64,000 nt of DNA, taken from positions 100,087 to 164,086 of the forward strand of contig NZ_KI421413.1 of assembly GCF_000472285.1 (NCBI RefSeq), written 5' to 3'. Within the stretch, counting starts at the first letter, position 1; the number at the start of each line of letters is the position of its first letter. This stretch comes from Desulfuromonas sp. TF. Lineage in GTDB: Bacteria > Desulfobacterota > Desulfuromonadia > Desulfuromonadales > ATBO01. A program made the position numbers and the translations under genes. Positions 43,770-51,856 of the stretch are shown here, piece after piece. A model generated the notes under the pieces. It was given only the letters and a program-made list of their open reading frames with translations, was not told the origin of the DNA and made no database searches.

Positions 43770-43835
43770 ATGATTTACACCATTACGTTTAGGGGTGAAT
43801 TCGATCTGTATAATTTAAAAAGGGCGTCACGGTAA
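43770..43835 (+). CDS. Possible 21-residue small protein
   Basis: ATG 43770 is preceded by GGAGGTGA (43761-43768). It encodes MIYTITFRGEFDLYNLKRAS plus Arg, then TAA. A second ATTGGAGG lies about 30 bp earlier. The end of the frame runs into the hairpin 43818-43851. Spacing from GGAGG to ATG is short (4 nt) and no homology is known, so this is only a candidate. Confidence 0.3.
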   Translation: MIYTITFRGEFDLYNLKRASR

Positions 43836-43851
43836 CCCGCGGCGCCCTTTT
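43818..43851 (-). terminator. Terminator of the distal cold-shock gene
   Basis: AAAAGGGCG (43818-43826) pairs with CGCCCTTTT (43843-43851). On the minus strand it is followed by TTTTTAAATTA. It lies 24 bp after the cold-shock stop codon. Confidence 0.75.
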
Positions 43852-43874
43852 ACTTCGATTCAATACTACCGCTC

Positions 43875-44075
43875 CTACATCCTGCGGACGTTGGCCGATT
43901 GAGGCCCTTTCTGTCCCTGGACGACATCAAAGCTGACCTTTTCACCTTCGCTCAGCGATTTGAATCCATCTCCGTCGATCTGGGAGAAATGGACAAAAAC
44001 ATCGGGGCCGTTTTCCTGCTCAATAAACCCGAAGCCCTTCGCATCATTAAACCATTTGACCGTTCCCTGAGCCAT
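43875..44075 (-). CDS. CspA-family cold-shock protein
   Basis: 66 residues. The RNA-binding motifs KGFGFIEQ (RNP1) and DVFVHFSQI (RNP2) are intact; it starts [14 protein letters not shown]. It binds single-stranded nucleic acid and acts as an RNA chaperone. AGAGGAG precedes the start. Close paralogue of the gene at 44330-44530, 254 bp away on the same strand, with its own terminator. Confidence 0.95.
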   Translation of the reverse strand: MAQGTVKWFNDAKGFGFIEQENGPDVFVHFSQIDGDGFKSLSEGEKVSFDVVQGQKGPQSANVRRM

Positions 44076-44273
44076 TTTCTCACTCCTCTTTTCCCTTTGG
44101 GATGTGTAGTAGACCGTTACTGGTCCGTTCGAATCGTCGGGAGAAATTGTAACAAGTTTTTTTAAAAAAAAATGACCGCGGGGATTTTTTTTACACAGCG
44201 AAAATATGCCAGGAGGCGTTTTGGCAATGCTTCTGGAGTTCGTCTTAGTCCGACCTCGGCCGGTGTTGAAAAA

Positions 44274-44305
44274 AAAGAGCCCCCCGGACATCCGGGGGGC
44301 TCTTT
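44274..44305. terminator. Strong terminator after the proximal cold-shock gene
   Basis: A 14-bp stem, AAAGAGCCCCCCGG (44274-44287) with CCGGGGGGCTCTTT (44292-44305), ACAT loop, with A/T runs on both sides. It separates the two cold-shock genes. Confidence 0.92.
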
Positions 44306-44329
44306 AAAAAACGATGCGTCAAAAAGTTT

Positions 44330-44530
44330 TTAGATTTTACGCACGTTGGACGACTGGGGGCCCTTCTGGCCCTGAACGACGTCGAAGCTGACGCGGTCGC
44401 CTTCGGCCAGAGATTTGAAGCCGTCGCCCTCGATCGCGGAAAAATGAACGAAAACGTCGGGACCGTTATCCTGCTCGATGAAGCCAAATCCTTTAGCGTC
44501 GTTAAACCATTTGACAGTACCTTCAGCCAT
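44330..44530 (-). CDS. CspA-family cold-shock protein
   Basis: 66 residues ([20 protein letters not shown] start; RNP2 DVFVHFSAI). By eye it differs from the 43875-44075 protein at about ten positions. GAGGAG precedes the start. The leader contains a hairpin with a T-run (44595-44626), which may be its attenuator or the terminator of the upstream lipoprotein gene. Confidence 0.95.
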   Translation of the reverse strand: MAEGTVKWFNDAKGFGFIEQDNGPDVFVHFSAIEGDGFKSLAEGDRVSFDVVQGQKGPQSSNVRKI

Positions 44531-44594
44531 TTTGAACTCCTCTGTTATTCCCTCTGGGAATCTTGTTGTTGTGCAAATTTCCAGCCCTAACAAA

Positions 44595-44626
44595 AAACCA
44601 CACGCCCAAGGAAGGCTGTGTGGTTT
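44595..44626 (-). terminator. Hairpin with T-run upstream of the proximal cold-shock gene
   Basis: AAACCACAC (44595-44603) pairs with GTGTGGTTT (44618-44626), with a further GCC/GGC inside past one bulged base. On the minus strand the T-run (complement of 44592-44597) overlaps the stem end. It lies about 150 bp after the NlpC/P60 gene and 65 bp before the cold-shock start. Confidence 0.7.
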
Positions 44627-44778
44627 GTCCAACTGACGCACTGTCAATTTTTCCGGCAACGAAACTTTACACAAGCTTTCTTAAGTTGAAAAACATTATC
44701 ACAGGGATAAACAAAAAAGCAAGTGGTTTCAGGAAAATAATTATTTTTTTCCGAGCGGCCTCCAACATCGGGGCCGGC

Positions 44779-45540
44779 TCAAAAGTAGGTCCTTGCTCCC
44801 GCATACCTCTGCTTGAAATAGGCGCTGTCCAGGTCTGCGATCTTCACGCTCTTCCCCGGTCGTGGTGCGTGGATGAATTTGCCGTAGGCGATATAAATGC
44901 CGACATGGGAAACCTTGCGCCCGCGTTCTGTGGAAAAAAAGACAAGATCACCCTTTTTCAGGTTCTGTCGATCCACATGTCGTCCAGCCTTGAACTGTTG
45001 GTTGCTTTCGCGAGGAAGTTTGAGCCCGTTGAGTCGGTAGACCGCCATGGTCAAACCGCTGCAGTCAAAACCCTCGTCGGCAAATTCTCCACCCCTGGAG
45101 TAGGGGACACCGAGGAATCGCGTGGCGGTATCGACCAGGTTGCTTCGAATTCCATCACTGACGTCTCCTTGAGGAGAAACAATAAGGTAATTCTCGATCT
45201 TTCCCATCTTCTGCAGGCCTGCGGCTTCCCTGGAGGCGTTGTCAAAGGTTGAAAAATCGCCGAACCGTACCTTATATAGTCCTGATTCATCGCAGAAAAA
45301 ATAAGCGTCAAGACCCTCGGCGCGCAATGCCTTTTCCAGGCGCCTCGCGTTTTCGGGGATTGAAAAGGCGCCGATCTGAACGGAATATGCAATACGTCCG
45401 ATTGCAGAGCCGGAAATCAATGATTCGGATTTCTCATCCGGATCAGGAAGGGTTATGCTCTTCCTGATCGGTGTCGGGGAAGCGCAGCCGAATAGCATTG
45501 TCGACAGCAGGGCAATAATAATGATTCCGGCCGAAGGCAT
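44779..45540 (-). CDS. Lipoprotein with SPOR and NlpC/P60 domains (peptidoglycan endopeptidase)
   Basis: 253 residues. The lipobox is MLFGC near residue 19. A SPOR-like domain follows (IAYSVQIGAFSIPENARRLE ... YKVRFGDF, about 50-120). The NlpC/P60 domain (about 135-253) has the catalytic Cys in FDCSGLT, His in SHVGIYI and a further polar residue in HAPR. It likely cleaves stem peptides at septal, denuded glycan sites in the periplasm. Confidence 0.88.
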   Translation of the reverse strand: MPSAGIIIIALLSTMLFGCASPTPIRKSITLPDPDEKSESLISGSAIGRIAYSVQIGAFSIPENARRLEKALRAEGLDAYFFCDESGLYKVRFGDFSTFDNASREAAGLQKMGKIENYLIVSPQGDVSDGIRSNLVDTATRFLGVPYSRGGEFADEGFDCSGLTMAVYRLNGLKLPRESNQQFKAGRHVDRQNLKKGDLVFFSTERGRKVSHVGIYIAYGKFIHAPRPGKSVKIADLDSAYFKQRYAGARTYF

Positions 45541-45793
45541 ACGTCATTCCTGGTCGAATGATCCGCTTCACGAAAGCAATAGGCGGCAACAAGAAGAAGA
45601 GGGGGCGCAGCGATTTAAGTTAGCATATAATTGCATGAATTCTGTCAGCATGTAAACATGGCATGTGCTTATTTCCAAAAAAATGAATCGAGAAAGCATT
45701 AATGCCTGAATGGAGATTGAGACAAGCCTTTGGGGTTTTCGGCAAAATCAAGCCGTGCTAGTGTGTAGACCAAAAATATCGAGGTGATTAAAA

Positions 45794-46060
45794 GTGAAGC
45801 ATGATGAGATTTATCGCACCGCACTTGAGAGATGGGGGACAGAAGCCCAGTACGATCAGGCGGTGGAGGAGTGCGCGGAATTAATTGCTGTGCTCAAACA
45901 TTTCCGTAGGGCCAAGGTGGATGAGAAAGCCGTCATCGATGAATTGGCCGATGTTTCGCTGATGCTTGGGCAATTGATTTACATGTTCGGACCGGAGAAG
46001 GTAGAGCGGGCCATTCAGGAAAAAATAATGAAGCTGAAGGTGCTTCTTGATGCCGACTGA
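45794..46060 (+). CDS. MazG-like nucleotide pyrophosphohydrolase domain protein
   Basis: 88 residues. The all-alpha NTP-PPase pattern is QAVEECAELIAVLKHFRR (EExxE-type metal site) and VIDELADVSLMLGQL (ExxD). Starts at GTG 45794 after GAGGTG. Such proteins hydrolyse non-canonical or excess NTPs; the substrate is unknown. It precedes the M20 hydrolase gene by 111 bp. Confidence 0.78.
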   Translation: MKHDEIYRTALERWGTEAQYDQAVEECAELIAVLKHFRRAKVDEKAVIDELADVSLMLGQLIYMFGPEKVERAIQEKIMKLKVLLDAD

Positions 46061-46171
46061 GGTGAATGGAAGAGAAAGAAAGGCCACCTATAAAGCTCAT
46101 CCTGTTTATGGAAAATCCTCTGTATATCATCGATTCCAGAATCAAATTTCAACATTTTAAGGGCAAGCGAA

Positions 46172-47410
46172 ATGAAGATACGGATAGACCGGATCGAAAG
46201 AGACTTCTTCAATATGACCGAATTCGGGAGGCTGGATAACGGAGGCGTCACCAGACTCGCTTTCAGCGAGGCGGATCTCCGTGCCCGAGACTACCTTCGA
46301 CATTCAATGGAGGCCGCCGGTCTGGAAGTTATGGTGGATGCCGCGGGGAACATGCGCGGTCGGCGCGCAGGAAGAGAATCTCTGCCTGCGGTGATTATGG
46401 GATCTCATCTAGACACGGTGCCGAATGGTGGCCATTATGACGGAGTGATAGGGGTTCTTGCCGCTCTGGAAGTGGCAAGGGTAATGGACGAGCAGCGCAT
46501 CAGAACCAGACGTCCGGTGGAGGTGGTCAATTTCTCCGCCGAAGAATCCAGCCGCTTCGGTGTGGCCACCCTGGGAAGCAAGGCCCTTACCGGAGACTTA
46601 AAGAAGACCGATATCGACCGCCTGATGGATGAAGAGGGAATCAGTCTGGGCAGCGCCTTATCAAAAGCAGGATTTTCTTTGAAGGATATTAAATCGATTC
46701 GCCTCCAGAAAGGGGAGATCCATGCATATCTTGAACTGCACATAGAACAGGGTCCGGTGCTTGAAAATGCCGGAATTCCTGTTGGGATAGTCACCGCCAT
46801 TGCCGCTCCCACTCGTTTCAAGGTGATCGTCAGAGGGCGCGCGGACCATTCGGGAACAACCCCGATGAACATGCGCCGTGATGCCCTTGCGGCCGCCAGC
46901 GAAATCGTTCTTGGCCTTGAGCGTATCGCCGGCAGAGAGTCCGGCGAACATACCGTCGGCACGATCGGCTATCTACGGGTGGCGCCCGGAGTGATGAATG
47001 TGGTTCCGGAGCGGGTGGAACTCGGAATCGATCTGCGCGATATCGATGGTGGAGAAAAGAAGAGGGCGGTGGCCAGGGTTCTCGATCTCATGAATGAAAT
47101 CGCCGATCGCCGGAATGTCGAGATCGACAGGGAAGTCCTTACTGATGATGAGCCGGTCCCGATGTCCGGTAAAATCATCGATCACTTGAAGAAGACAGCC
47201 AAGGAAGCGAACATCCCGTATCTGACTATGCCGAGCGGAGCCGGTCACGATGCCATGAATCTGGCACGGATTACCGATGCCGGAATGATTTTCATTCCAA
47301 GCATTCACGGCATCAGTCACAACATCGCCGAAAAGAGCCGGATGGAGGATATCCGCCAGGGTACCGAACTGCTCCTGCGCGCCATCGTTTCCCTGGCAGA
47401 CGAGCGTTAG
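46172..47410 (+). CDS. M20-family amidohydrolase (N-carbamoyl-amino-acid hydrolase / allantoate amidohydrolase type)
   Basis: 412 residues. The two-metal site includes MGSHLDTVPNGGHYDGVIGV, FSAEESSRFG and ELHIEQGPVLE; the dimerisation domain has ADHSGTTPMNMRRDAL; the C-terminal ligand lies in IPSIHGISHN. The pattern is that of the Zn-dependent hydantoinase/carbamoylase group that opens ureido bonds in purine or pyrimidine catabolites. The exact substrate is not deducible. Confidence 0.88.
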   Translation: MKIRIDRIERDFFNMTEFGRLDNGGVTRLAFSEADLRARDYLRHSMEAAGLEVMVDAAGNMRGRRAGRESLPAVIMGSHLDTVPNGGHYDGVIGVLAALEVARVMDEQRIRTRRPVEVVNFSAEESSRFGVATLGSKALTGDLKKTDIDRLMDEEGISLGSALSKAGFSLKDIKSIRLQKGEIHAYLELHIEQGPVLENAGIPVGIVTAIAAPTRFKVIVRGRADHSGTTPMNMRRDALAAASEIVLGLERIAGRESGEHTVGTIGYLRVAPGVMNVVPERVELGIDLRDIDGGEKKRAVARVLDLMNEIADRRNVEIDREVLTDDEPVPMSGKIIDHLKKTAKEANIPYLTMPSGAGHDAMNLARITDAGMIFIPSIHGISHNIAEKSRMEDIRQGTELLLRAIVSLADER

Positions 47411-47609
47411 GCCTCGTATTTACCGCATCGCAATCTAAGTTTACATAATATTCGTTATGCGACGTTACGTATGGAGTGTATTTAGCGGTTTGATGGCTTC
47501 ATAAGGATATTTCCAAAGGAATCAGAACCATCCCCCTTCCATGGATGCATACCTGGAAGATGCTCAGAGGGCAAATTTCGCAGGTTTTTCTAAGCATTCA
47601 TCGAGAAGT

Positions 47610-48536
47610 TTATTTTGTCTTTTCCCTGCCTTTTTTTTCCAGGTGCTCCATCGCCTCCACAGCGAACGGTTTACTCGCTTCGCCGAAATAGATGGAACGA
47701 TGGGGAAACGGAATCTCGATTCCTTTTTCATCAAAGGCGTACTTGATCCTCCGATTAAATTCGCGCCCTACCATCCACTGGCGAATTGGCCTTGTCTTGA
47801 TGCGACCTTTTATGATGACGGCGGAATCTGCGAATTTGTCGACACCCATGATTTCAGGGTCCTCCAGTATCAGAGGCCCATAGGTTTCATCCTTTTGCAT
47901 ACCGACAAAGACTTCTCGCATCACCTCCGTTACCTTGTCGGTGGATTCCTTATATGCGACTCCGATTTCAAATACGTAGGCGGACCATTCGTTCGTCATG
48001 TTGCTCAAGGTGGTTACCGTACCGTTCGGAAAGACATGCACCACACCCGATATGTCACGCAACACGATGGTCCTGAAATTGATTTCCTCAACGATGCCCC
48101 CGGTGCCATTGATGATAGCCACGTCTCCGACCCGAACCTGATTTTCAAGAATAAAAAAGAAGCCTGAAATAATGTCCCTCACCAGGTTCTGCGCACCAAA
48201 GCCGACCGCCAGCCCGAGGATTCCTGCACCGGCAAGAATGGGCCCGATTTCCACACCCAGTTCCTTGAGGATTGTAAGACCAACAATAATCCAGAGGGTC
48301 AGATGAACGCCCTGCCGGATCAGTCGCACCAGAGTATCGACGCGCTTGGCGGATTCCGAAGGCGGCTCTCCAGCAACTTCGCTCTTTTTCAGCCAGCGCA
48401 TTTCCACCCGGTGGAGTACGTTTCTGAGAATTACAAGGGAGATCCAGGCAACCACAAGGATGAGAAATATTCTTGCGCAGGTCCTTATGACCGTCTGCCA
48501 GTCGAAAGCATTTATCAATTCAAGAAAAATATCCAC
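47610..48536 (-). CDS. MscS-family mechanosensitive channel
   Basis: 308 residues from GTG 48536, chosen because AAGAGG lies just upstream; an ATG at 48608 would add 24 residues. TMs lie near 17-37 and 75-92, and the pore helix is AGAGILGLAVGFGAQNLVRD. The beta domain is QVRVGDVAIINGTGGIVEEI and HVFPNGTV, followed by an alpha/beta C-terminal domain. It releases solutes on hypo-osmotic shock. Confidence 0.9.
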   Translation of the reverse strand: MDIFLELINAFDWQTVIRTCARIFLILVVAWISLVILRNVLHRVEMRWLKKSEVAGEPPSESAKRVDTLVRLIRQGVHLTLWIIVGLTILKELGVEIGPILAGAGILGLAVGFGAQNLVRDIISGFFFILENQVRVGDVAIINGTGGIVEEINFRTIVLRDISGVVHVFPNGTVTTLSNMTNEWSAYVFEIGVAYKESTDKVTEVMREVFVGMQKDETYGPLILEDPEIMGVDKFADSAVIIKGRIKTRPIRQWMVGREFNRRIKYAFDEKGIEIPFPHRSIYFGEASKPFAVEAMEHLEKKGREKTK

Positions 48537-48689
48537 AGCAGACCTCTTGAAAGTGTTTTGTGATTGATACAAGGACCTTAATGATATCAAAATCCTCTGC
48601 GAACACAAGTGAAAGCTATTGATTTAATAGGAAAATTTTAAACTTCAGGACCGATATGCATACCTGCCCTGCTGTTGAGAGGAAACTCC

Positions 48690-48731
48690 AAAAAAAAGAG
48701 CCGTGACTTTTCAGTCACCGCTCTTTTTTTT
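48690..48731 (-). terminator. Terminator of tRNA-Pro
   Basis: GAGC plus GTGAC (48698-48707, one mismatch) pairs with GTCAC plus GCTC (48714-48723) around a 6-nt loop, flanked by A8 and T8 runs. It lies just 3' of the tRNA on the minus strand. Confidence 0.85.
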
Positions 48732-48733
48732 CG

Positions 48734-48811
<78 letters not shown>

Positions 48812-48828
48812 TCAGCCAACGAGTGGGG

Positions 48829-48857
48829 ATTATGGTTTATTTGCTGTTGATTGTCAA
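48829..48857 (-). promoter_or_regulatory. Promoter of tRNA-Pro
   Basis: Minus-strand TTGACA (48852-48857), 17-bp spacer, CATAAT (48829-48834); the tRNA 5' end is 18 bp beyond the -10 box. Confidence 0.85.
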
Positions 48858-49035
48858 GGAAAAATTCGGCAAAAAACGTACTACTTGAAATAGAAAAATT
48901 CCTGTGAGTCCGGTGACTTATCGACTTCACTAGGAATGTTTGCGTGGTTGATCGACCCTGCGCCTTTCTTTCATGGTGGATGAATGGAAGAAGGTTGGAT
49001 GAACGACATAACAGGCGCTCTTTCGCATAGTCCGG

Positions 49036-49467
49036 CTACATCCGGGATACGCGTTCGCCCTCCAGAACCGTTATGCCGCTTTGTGTCAGGACCTCCATGG
49101 CAGCTTCCGGGTCGTCGAAGCGGAAAATGATGACGGCATTTTCCCCGCAGCGTTCGACAAAAGCATACATGTATTCAACATTTACTCCTGCGCGGTCAAG
49201 GATCTGGAGAATGCTGGAAAGCCCCATGGGCTGATCGGGCACCTCGACGGCCACGACCTCGGTCTTGCTGACGGTAAAGCCTCGCTCCTTGAGGGCCGTC
49301 TTGGCGGTATCGGTCTTATCGACAATGAGTCTTAGAATGCCGAAATCGGAGGTGTCTGCCAGGGAAAGGGCGCGGATATTCACGCCGGCTTCGCCAAGGG
49401 TTCTTGAAACTTCGGCCAGGCGTCCGGACTTGTTCTCGATGAAAACCGAAATTTGTTCTACCTTCAT
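49036..49467 (-). CDS. Tandem ACT-domain protein
   Basis: 143 residues made of two ACT domains: [20 protein letters not shown] at the start, and [20 protein letters not shown] beginning near residue 80. ACT pairs bind small ligands such as amino acids. The gene lies just downstream of the phenylacetate-CoA ligase on the same strand, a frequent pairing in anaerobes that suggests allosteric control of aryl-CoA metabolism; this is inference. Confidence 0.88.
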   Translation of the reverse strand: MKVEQISVFIENKSGRLAEVSRTLGEAGVNIRALSLADTSDFGILRLIVDKTDTAKTALKERGFTVSKTEVVAVEVPDQPMGLSSILQILDRAGVNVEYMYAFVERCGENAVIIFRFDDPEAAMEVLTQSGITVLEGERVSRM

Positions 49468-49498
49468 CTGATCCCCCTTGTGTTTTTATCCACTAATC

Positions 49499-50797
49499 CT
49501 AAACGCGTCGGTCAATGACACGTTGGGCTTTCCCCTCGCTGCGGGCTATGCTTTTGGGCTCAACCAGCCGTACTTTGCAGGTGATTCCGAGAAGGTCTTT
49601 GATCTCTTTGCGGATCCGTCCCGTGAGGTCCTGAAGAACCTTCACCTCGTCGGAGAAGGTCTGTTCATTGACTTCCACCTGCACCTCAAGAGTGTCGAGG
49701 TTCTCTTCACGATCGACGATCAACTGGTAATGCGGTTCAACACCGTCGATATTGAAAAGGACGCTTTCGATCTGGGAGGGGAAGACGTTGACTCCCCGAA
49801 TGATCAGCATATCGTCGCTGCGGCCGCTCATCCGCTCCAAACGCACATGGGTTCTTCCGCAGATGCAGGGTTCGGGTATCAGGCGAGTGATGTCCCTGGT
49901 GCGGTAGCGGATCATGGGAATCCCTTCCTTGGTGATGGTGGTGATCACCAGTTCTCCCTTTTCGCCGGGAGGAAGGACATTGCCGGATTCGGGGTCGATG
50001 ATTTCCGGGATGAAATGATCCTCCCAGATGTGAAGCCCTTTTTGTGCTTCGAGGCACTCGATTCCCACTCCAGGACCGAGGATCTCCGAAAGGCCATAGA
50101 TGTCGATGGCCTTGATATTCAGCTTTTCCTCGATCTCTGCACGCATCTGTTCGCTCCAGGGTTCGGCGCCGAAAATGCCGACCTTGAGCTTGAGCTGACG
50201 GATATCCACCCCCTCCTCTGCCGCCGCCTCCGCCAGGAAAAGGCTGTAGGAAGGCGTACAGGTCAGAACGGTGGAACCGAAATCCTTCATGATCATGATC
50301 TGCTTTTTGGTATTTCCACCGGACATGGGAATGACTGAGGCGCCTATCCGCTCCGCGCCGTAATGGGCTCCCAGCCCCCCCGTAAAGAGGCCATAACCAT
50401 AGGCGTTGTGAATGACGTCGCCTCGATGGGCTCCGGCGGCGGCGAAGGAGCGGGCCATGAGCTCGGCCCACATCTCGATGTCGCGACGGGTATAGCCGAC
50501 CACCGTCGGTTTGCCGGTGGTACCGCTGGAAGCATGTATGCGAACAATCTGCTCCAGGGGAACGGCAAAGAGTCCGTATGGGTAATTGTCCCGCATGTCC
50601 TGCTTGAGGGTAAAAGGCAGTCGCCGCAGATCGCCCAGGGATTTGACCATGCCCGGAGTTACACCGGCTTCGGTGAAGCTGCGGCGATAAAAGGGGACGG
50701 TGGCGTAGACGCGCTCCAATGTGTGCTGCAGACGCCTGAGCTGCAGCGATTCTATAACTTCCCGGGGCAACGTTTCGAATTCGTCATTCCAGATCAT
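49499..50797 (-). CDS. paaK: Phenylacetate-CoA ligase family
   Basis: 432 residues from the start at 50797 ([13 protein letters not shown], the usual PaaK beginning, with GAGGACAGG upstream). The AMP-binding loop is [15 protein letters not shown]; the later motifs are [10 protein letters not shown] and [10 protein letters not shown]. It activates phenylacetate or an indole/aryl acid to its CoA thioester through an acyl-adenylate. Followed by the double-ACT gene 31 bp downstream. Confidence 0.92.
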   Translation of the reverse strand: MIWNDEFETLPREVIESLQLRRLQHTLERVYATVPFYRRSFTEAGVTPGMVKSLGDLRRLPFTLKQDMRDNYPYGLFAVPLEQIVRIHASSGTTGKPTVVGYTRRDIEMWAELMARSFAAAGAHRGDVIHNAYGYGLFTGGLGAHYGAERIGASVIPMSGGNTKKQIMIMKDFGSTVLTCTPSYSLFLAEAAAEEGVDIRQLKLKVGIFGAEPWSEQMRAEIEEKLNIKAIDIYGLSEILGPGVGIECLEAQKGLHIWEDHFIPEIIDPESGNVLPPGEKGELVITTITKEGIPMIRYRTRDITRLIPEPCICGRTHVRLERMSGRSDDMLIIRGVNVFPSQIESVLFNIDGVEPHYQLIVDREENLDTLEVQVEVNEQTFSDEVKVLQDLTGRIRKEIKDLLGITCKVRLVEPKSIARSEGKAQRVIDRRV

Positions 50798-50932
50798 CCT
50801 GTCCTCACAATCGTAAAAACGCATTATCAGATATTCGCCAGGATTCGAGTAGTGGATTACTTGCCCTAACTCGAAGGCCTCCCTCAAGATTGATTCTGTA
50901 CGATATGGAGTGTGAGGGGCAAGAAAGTAATG

Positions 50933-51856
50933 TCAATTCGATTGCCCTCCTCTGTTTCCGAGACTCAGGAGGGCTCCTTCAAGAAGTCCGAAATCGCTGG
51001 CCGTTACCTGACTCCATCCGAAATGTTCGAGGATTCCCAGGACAATTCCGAGCCCGGGAAGGATCAGATCCCCCCTCCCCTTTTCCATCCCCGGGAGAGA
51101 TTCCCTTTCTTCGGAGGAGAGCGGGGCGAGGCTGTTGGCCATCCTTTTGAGGTCTTCGATTCCGAGGACCAGATTGTTGACCCTGCGCCAGTCGTACTGC
51201 GTCATTTCGAGTTGCAGTGCGGCCAGGGTGGTCACAGTGCCTGCGGTTCCGACCAGAGTGCTCCCGGCGGCCAACCTTTCCCATCCGGCGGCGGTAAGAT
51301 CCGCATGAAAACGGTCAAGGATCTGGCCAATTCCAACCGTTTGCTGATCACGACTCGGGACCTGCTCGCAGAGATGGACGACGCCCAGGGGATAGCTGCG
51401 CTGGAAGATCGGTTCGCTGCCACAGGTAAGGATGAACTCGGTGCTTCCGCCGCCGATGTCGAAAATCAGACAGTGGTCCGGGCGAGGAGACAGGGCCGAA
51501 AGAACACCTCGTGCGCAGAGGGTGGCTTCTTCAATGCCGTCGATGATTTCGAGGGGGATTCGGGCAGCAGAACGGATCTTTTCGACGAAAGAGACGCCAT
51601 TTGGAGCTTCGCGCAGAGCCGCCGTGCCGACCGCACGTACGGTGTTGACTTCTGAGGACCTGAGGATCTCACCTATTTCGGTCAAGGCGAAAAGAGTTCG
51701 TTCCATGGCCTGCGGCGACAGACCCATTTCGGAAGTAAAGCCGCCTCCCAGACGGGTGATACGTCGATAATACCTTTCGGGGACCACCCTTCCGTCGCGC
51801 TCCTCGCCAAGAAGCAGACGAACGGTATTGGTTCCGACATCAACGGCAGCGCGCAT
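50933..51856 (-). CDS. Ppx/GppA-family exopolyphosphatase
   Basis: 307 residues: the ASKHA phosphatase pair only (DVGTNTVRLLLGEE, FDIGGGSTEFIL, VGTAGTVTTLAALQ), without the HD/C-terminal domain of long Ppx proteins. It degrades polyphosphate or pppGpp. Its ATG overlaps the stop of the Na/Pi transporter gene by one base, so phosphate import and polyphosphate turnover are coupled. Confidence 0.9.
   Translation of the reverse strand: MRAAVDVGTNTVRLLLGEERDGRVVPERYYRRITRLGGGFTSEMGLSPQAMERTLFALTEIGEILRSSEVNTVRAVGTAALREAPNGVSFVEKIRSAARIPLEIIDGIEEATLCARGVLSALSPRPDHCLIFDIGGGSTEFILTCGSEPIFQRSYPLGVVHLCEQVPSRDQQTVGIGQILDRFHADLTAAGWERLAAGSTLVGTAGTVTTLAALQLEMTQYDWRRVNNLVLGIEDLKRMANSLAPLSSEERESLPGMEKGRGDLILPGLGIVLGILEHFGWSQVTASDFGLLEGALLSLGNRGGQSN

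Larger units (their letters stand above)
43544..43874. other. Intergenic region between the charged exported protein and the cold-shock genes
   Basis: 331 bp. It holds a minus-strand promoter candidate, a possible 21-codon plus-strand gene and the cold-shock terminator, each listed separately; nothing else is recognised. Confidence 0.5.
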
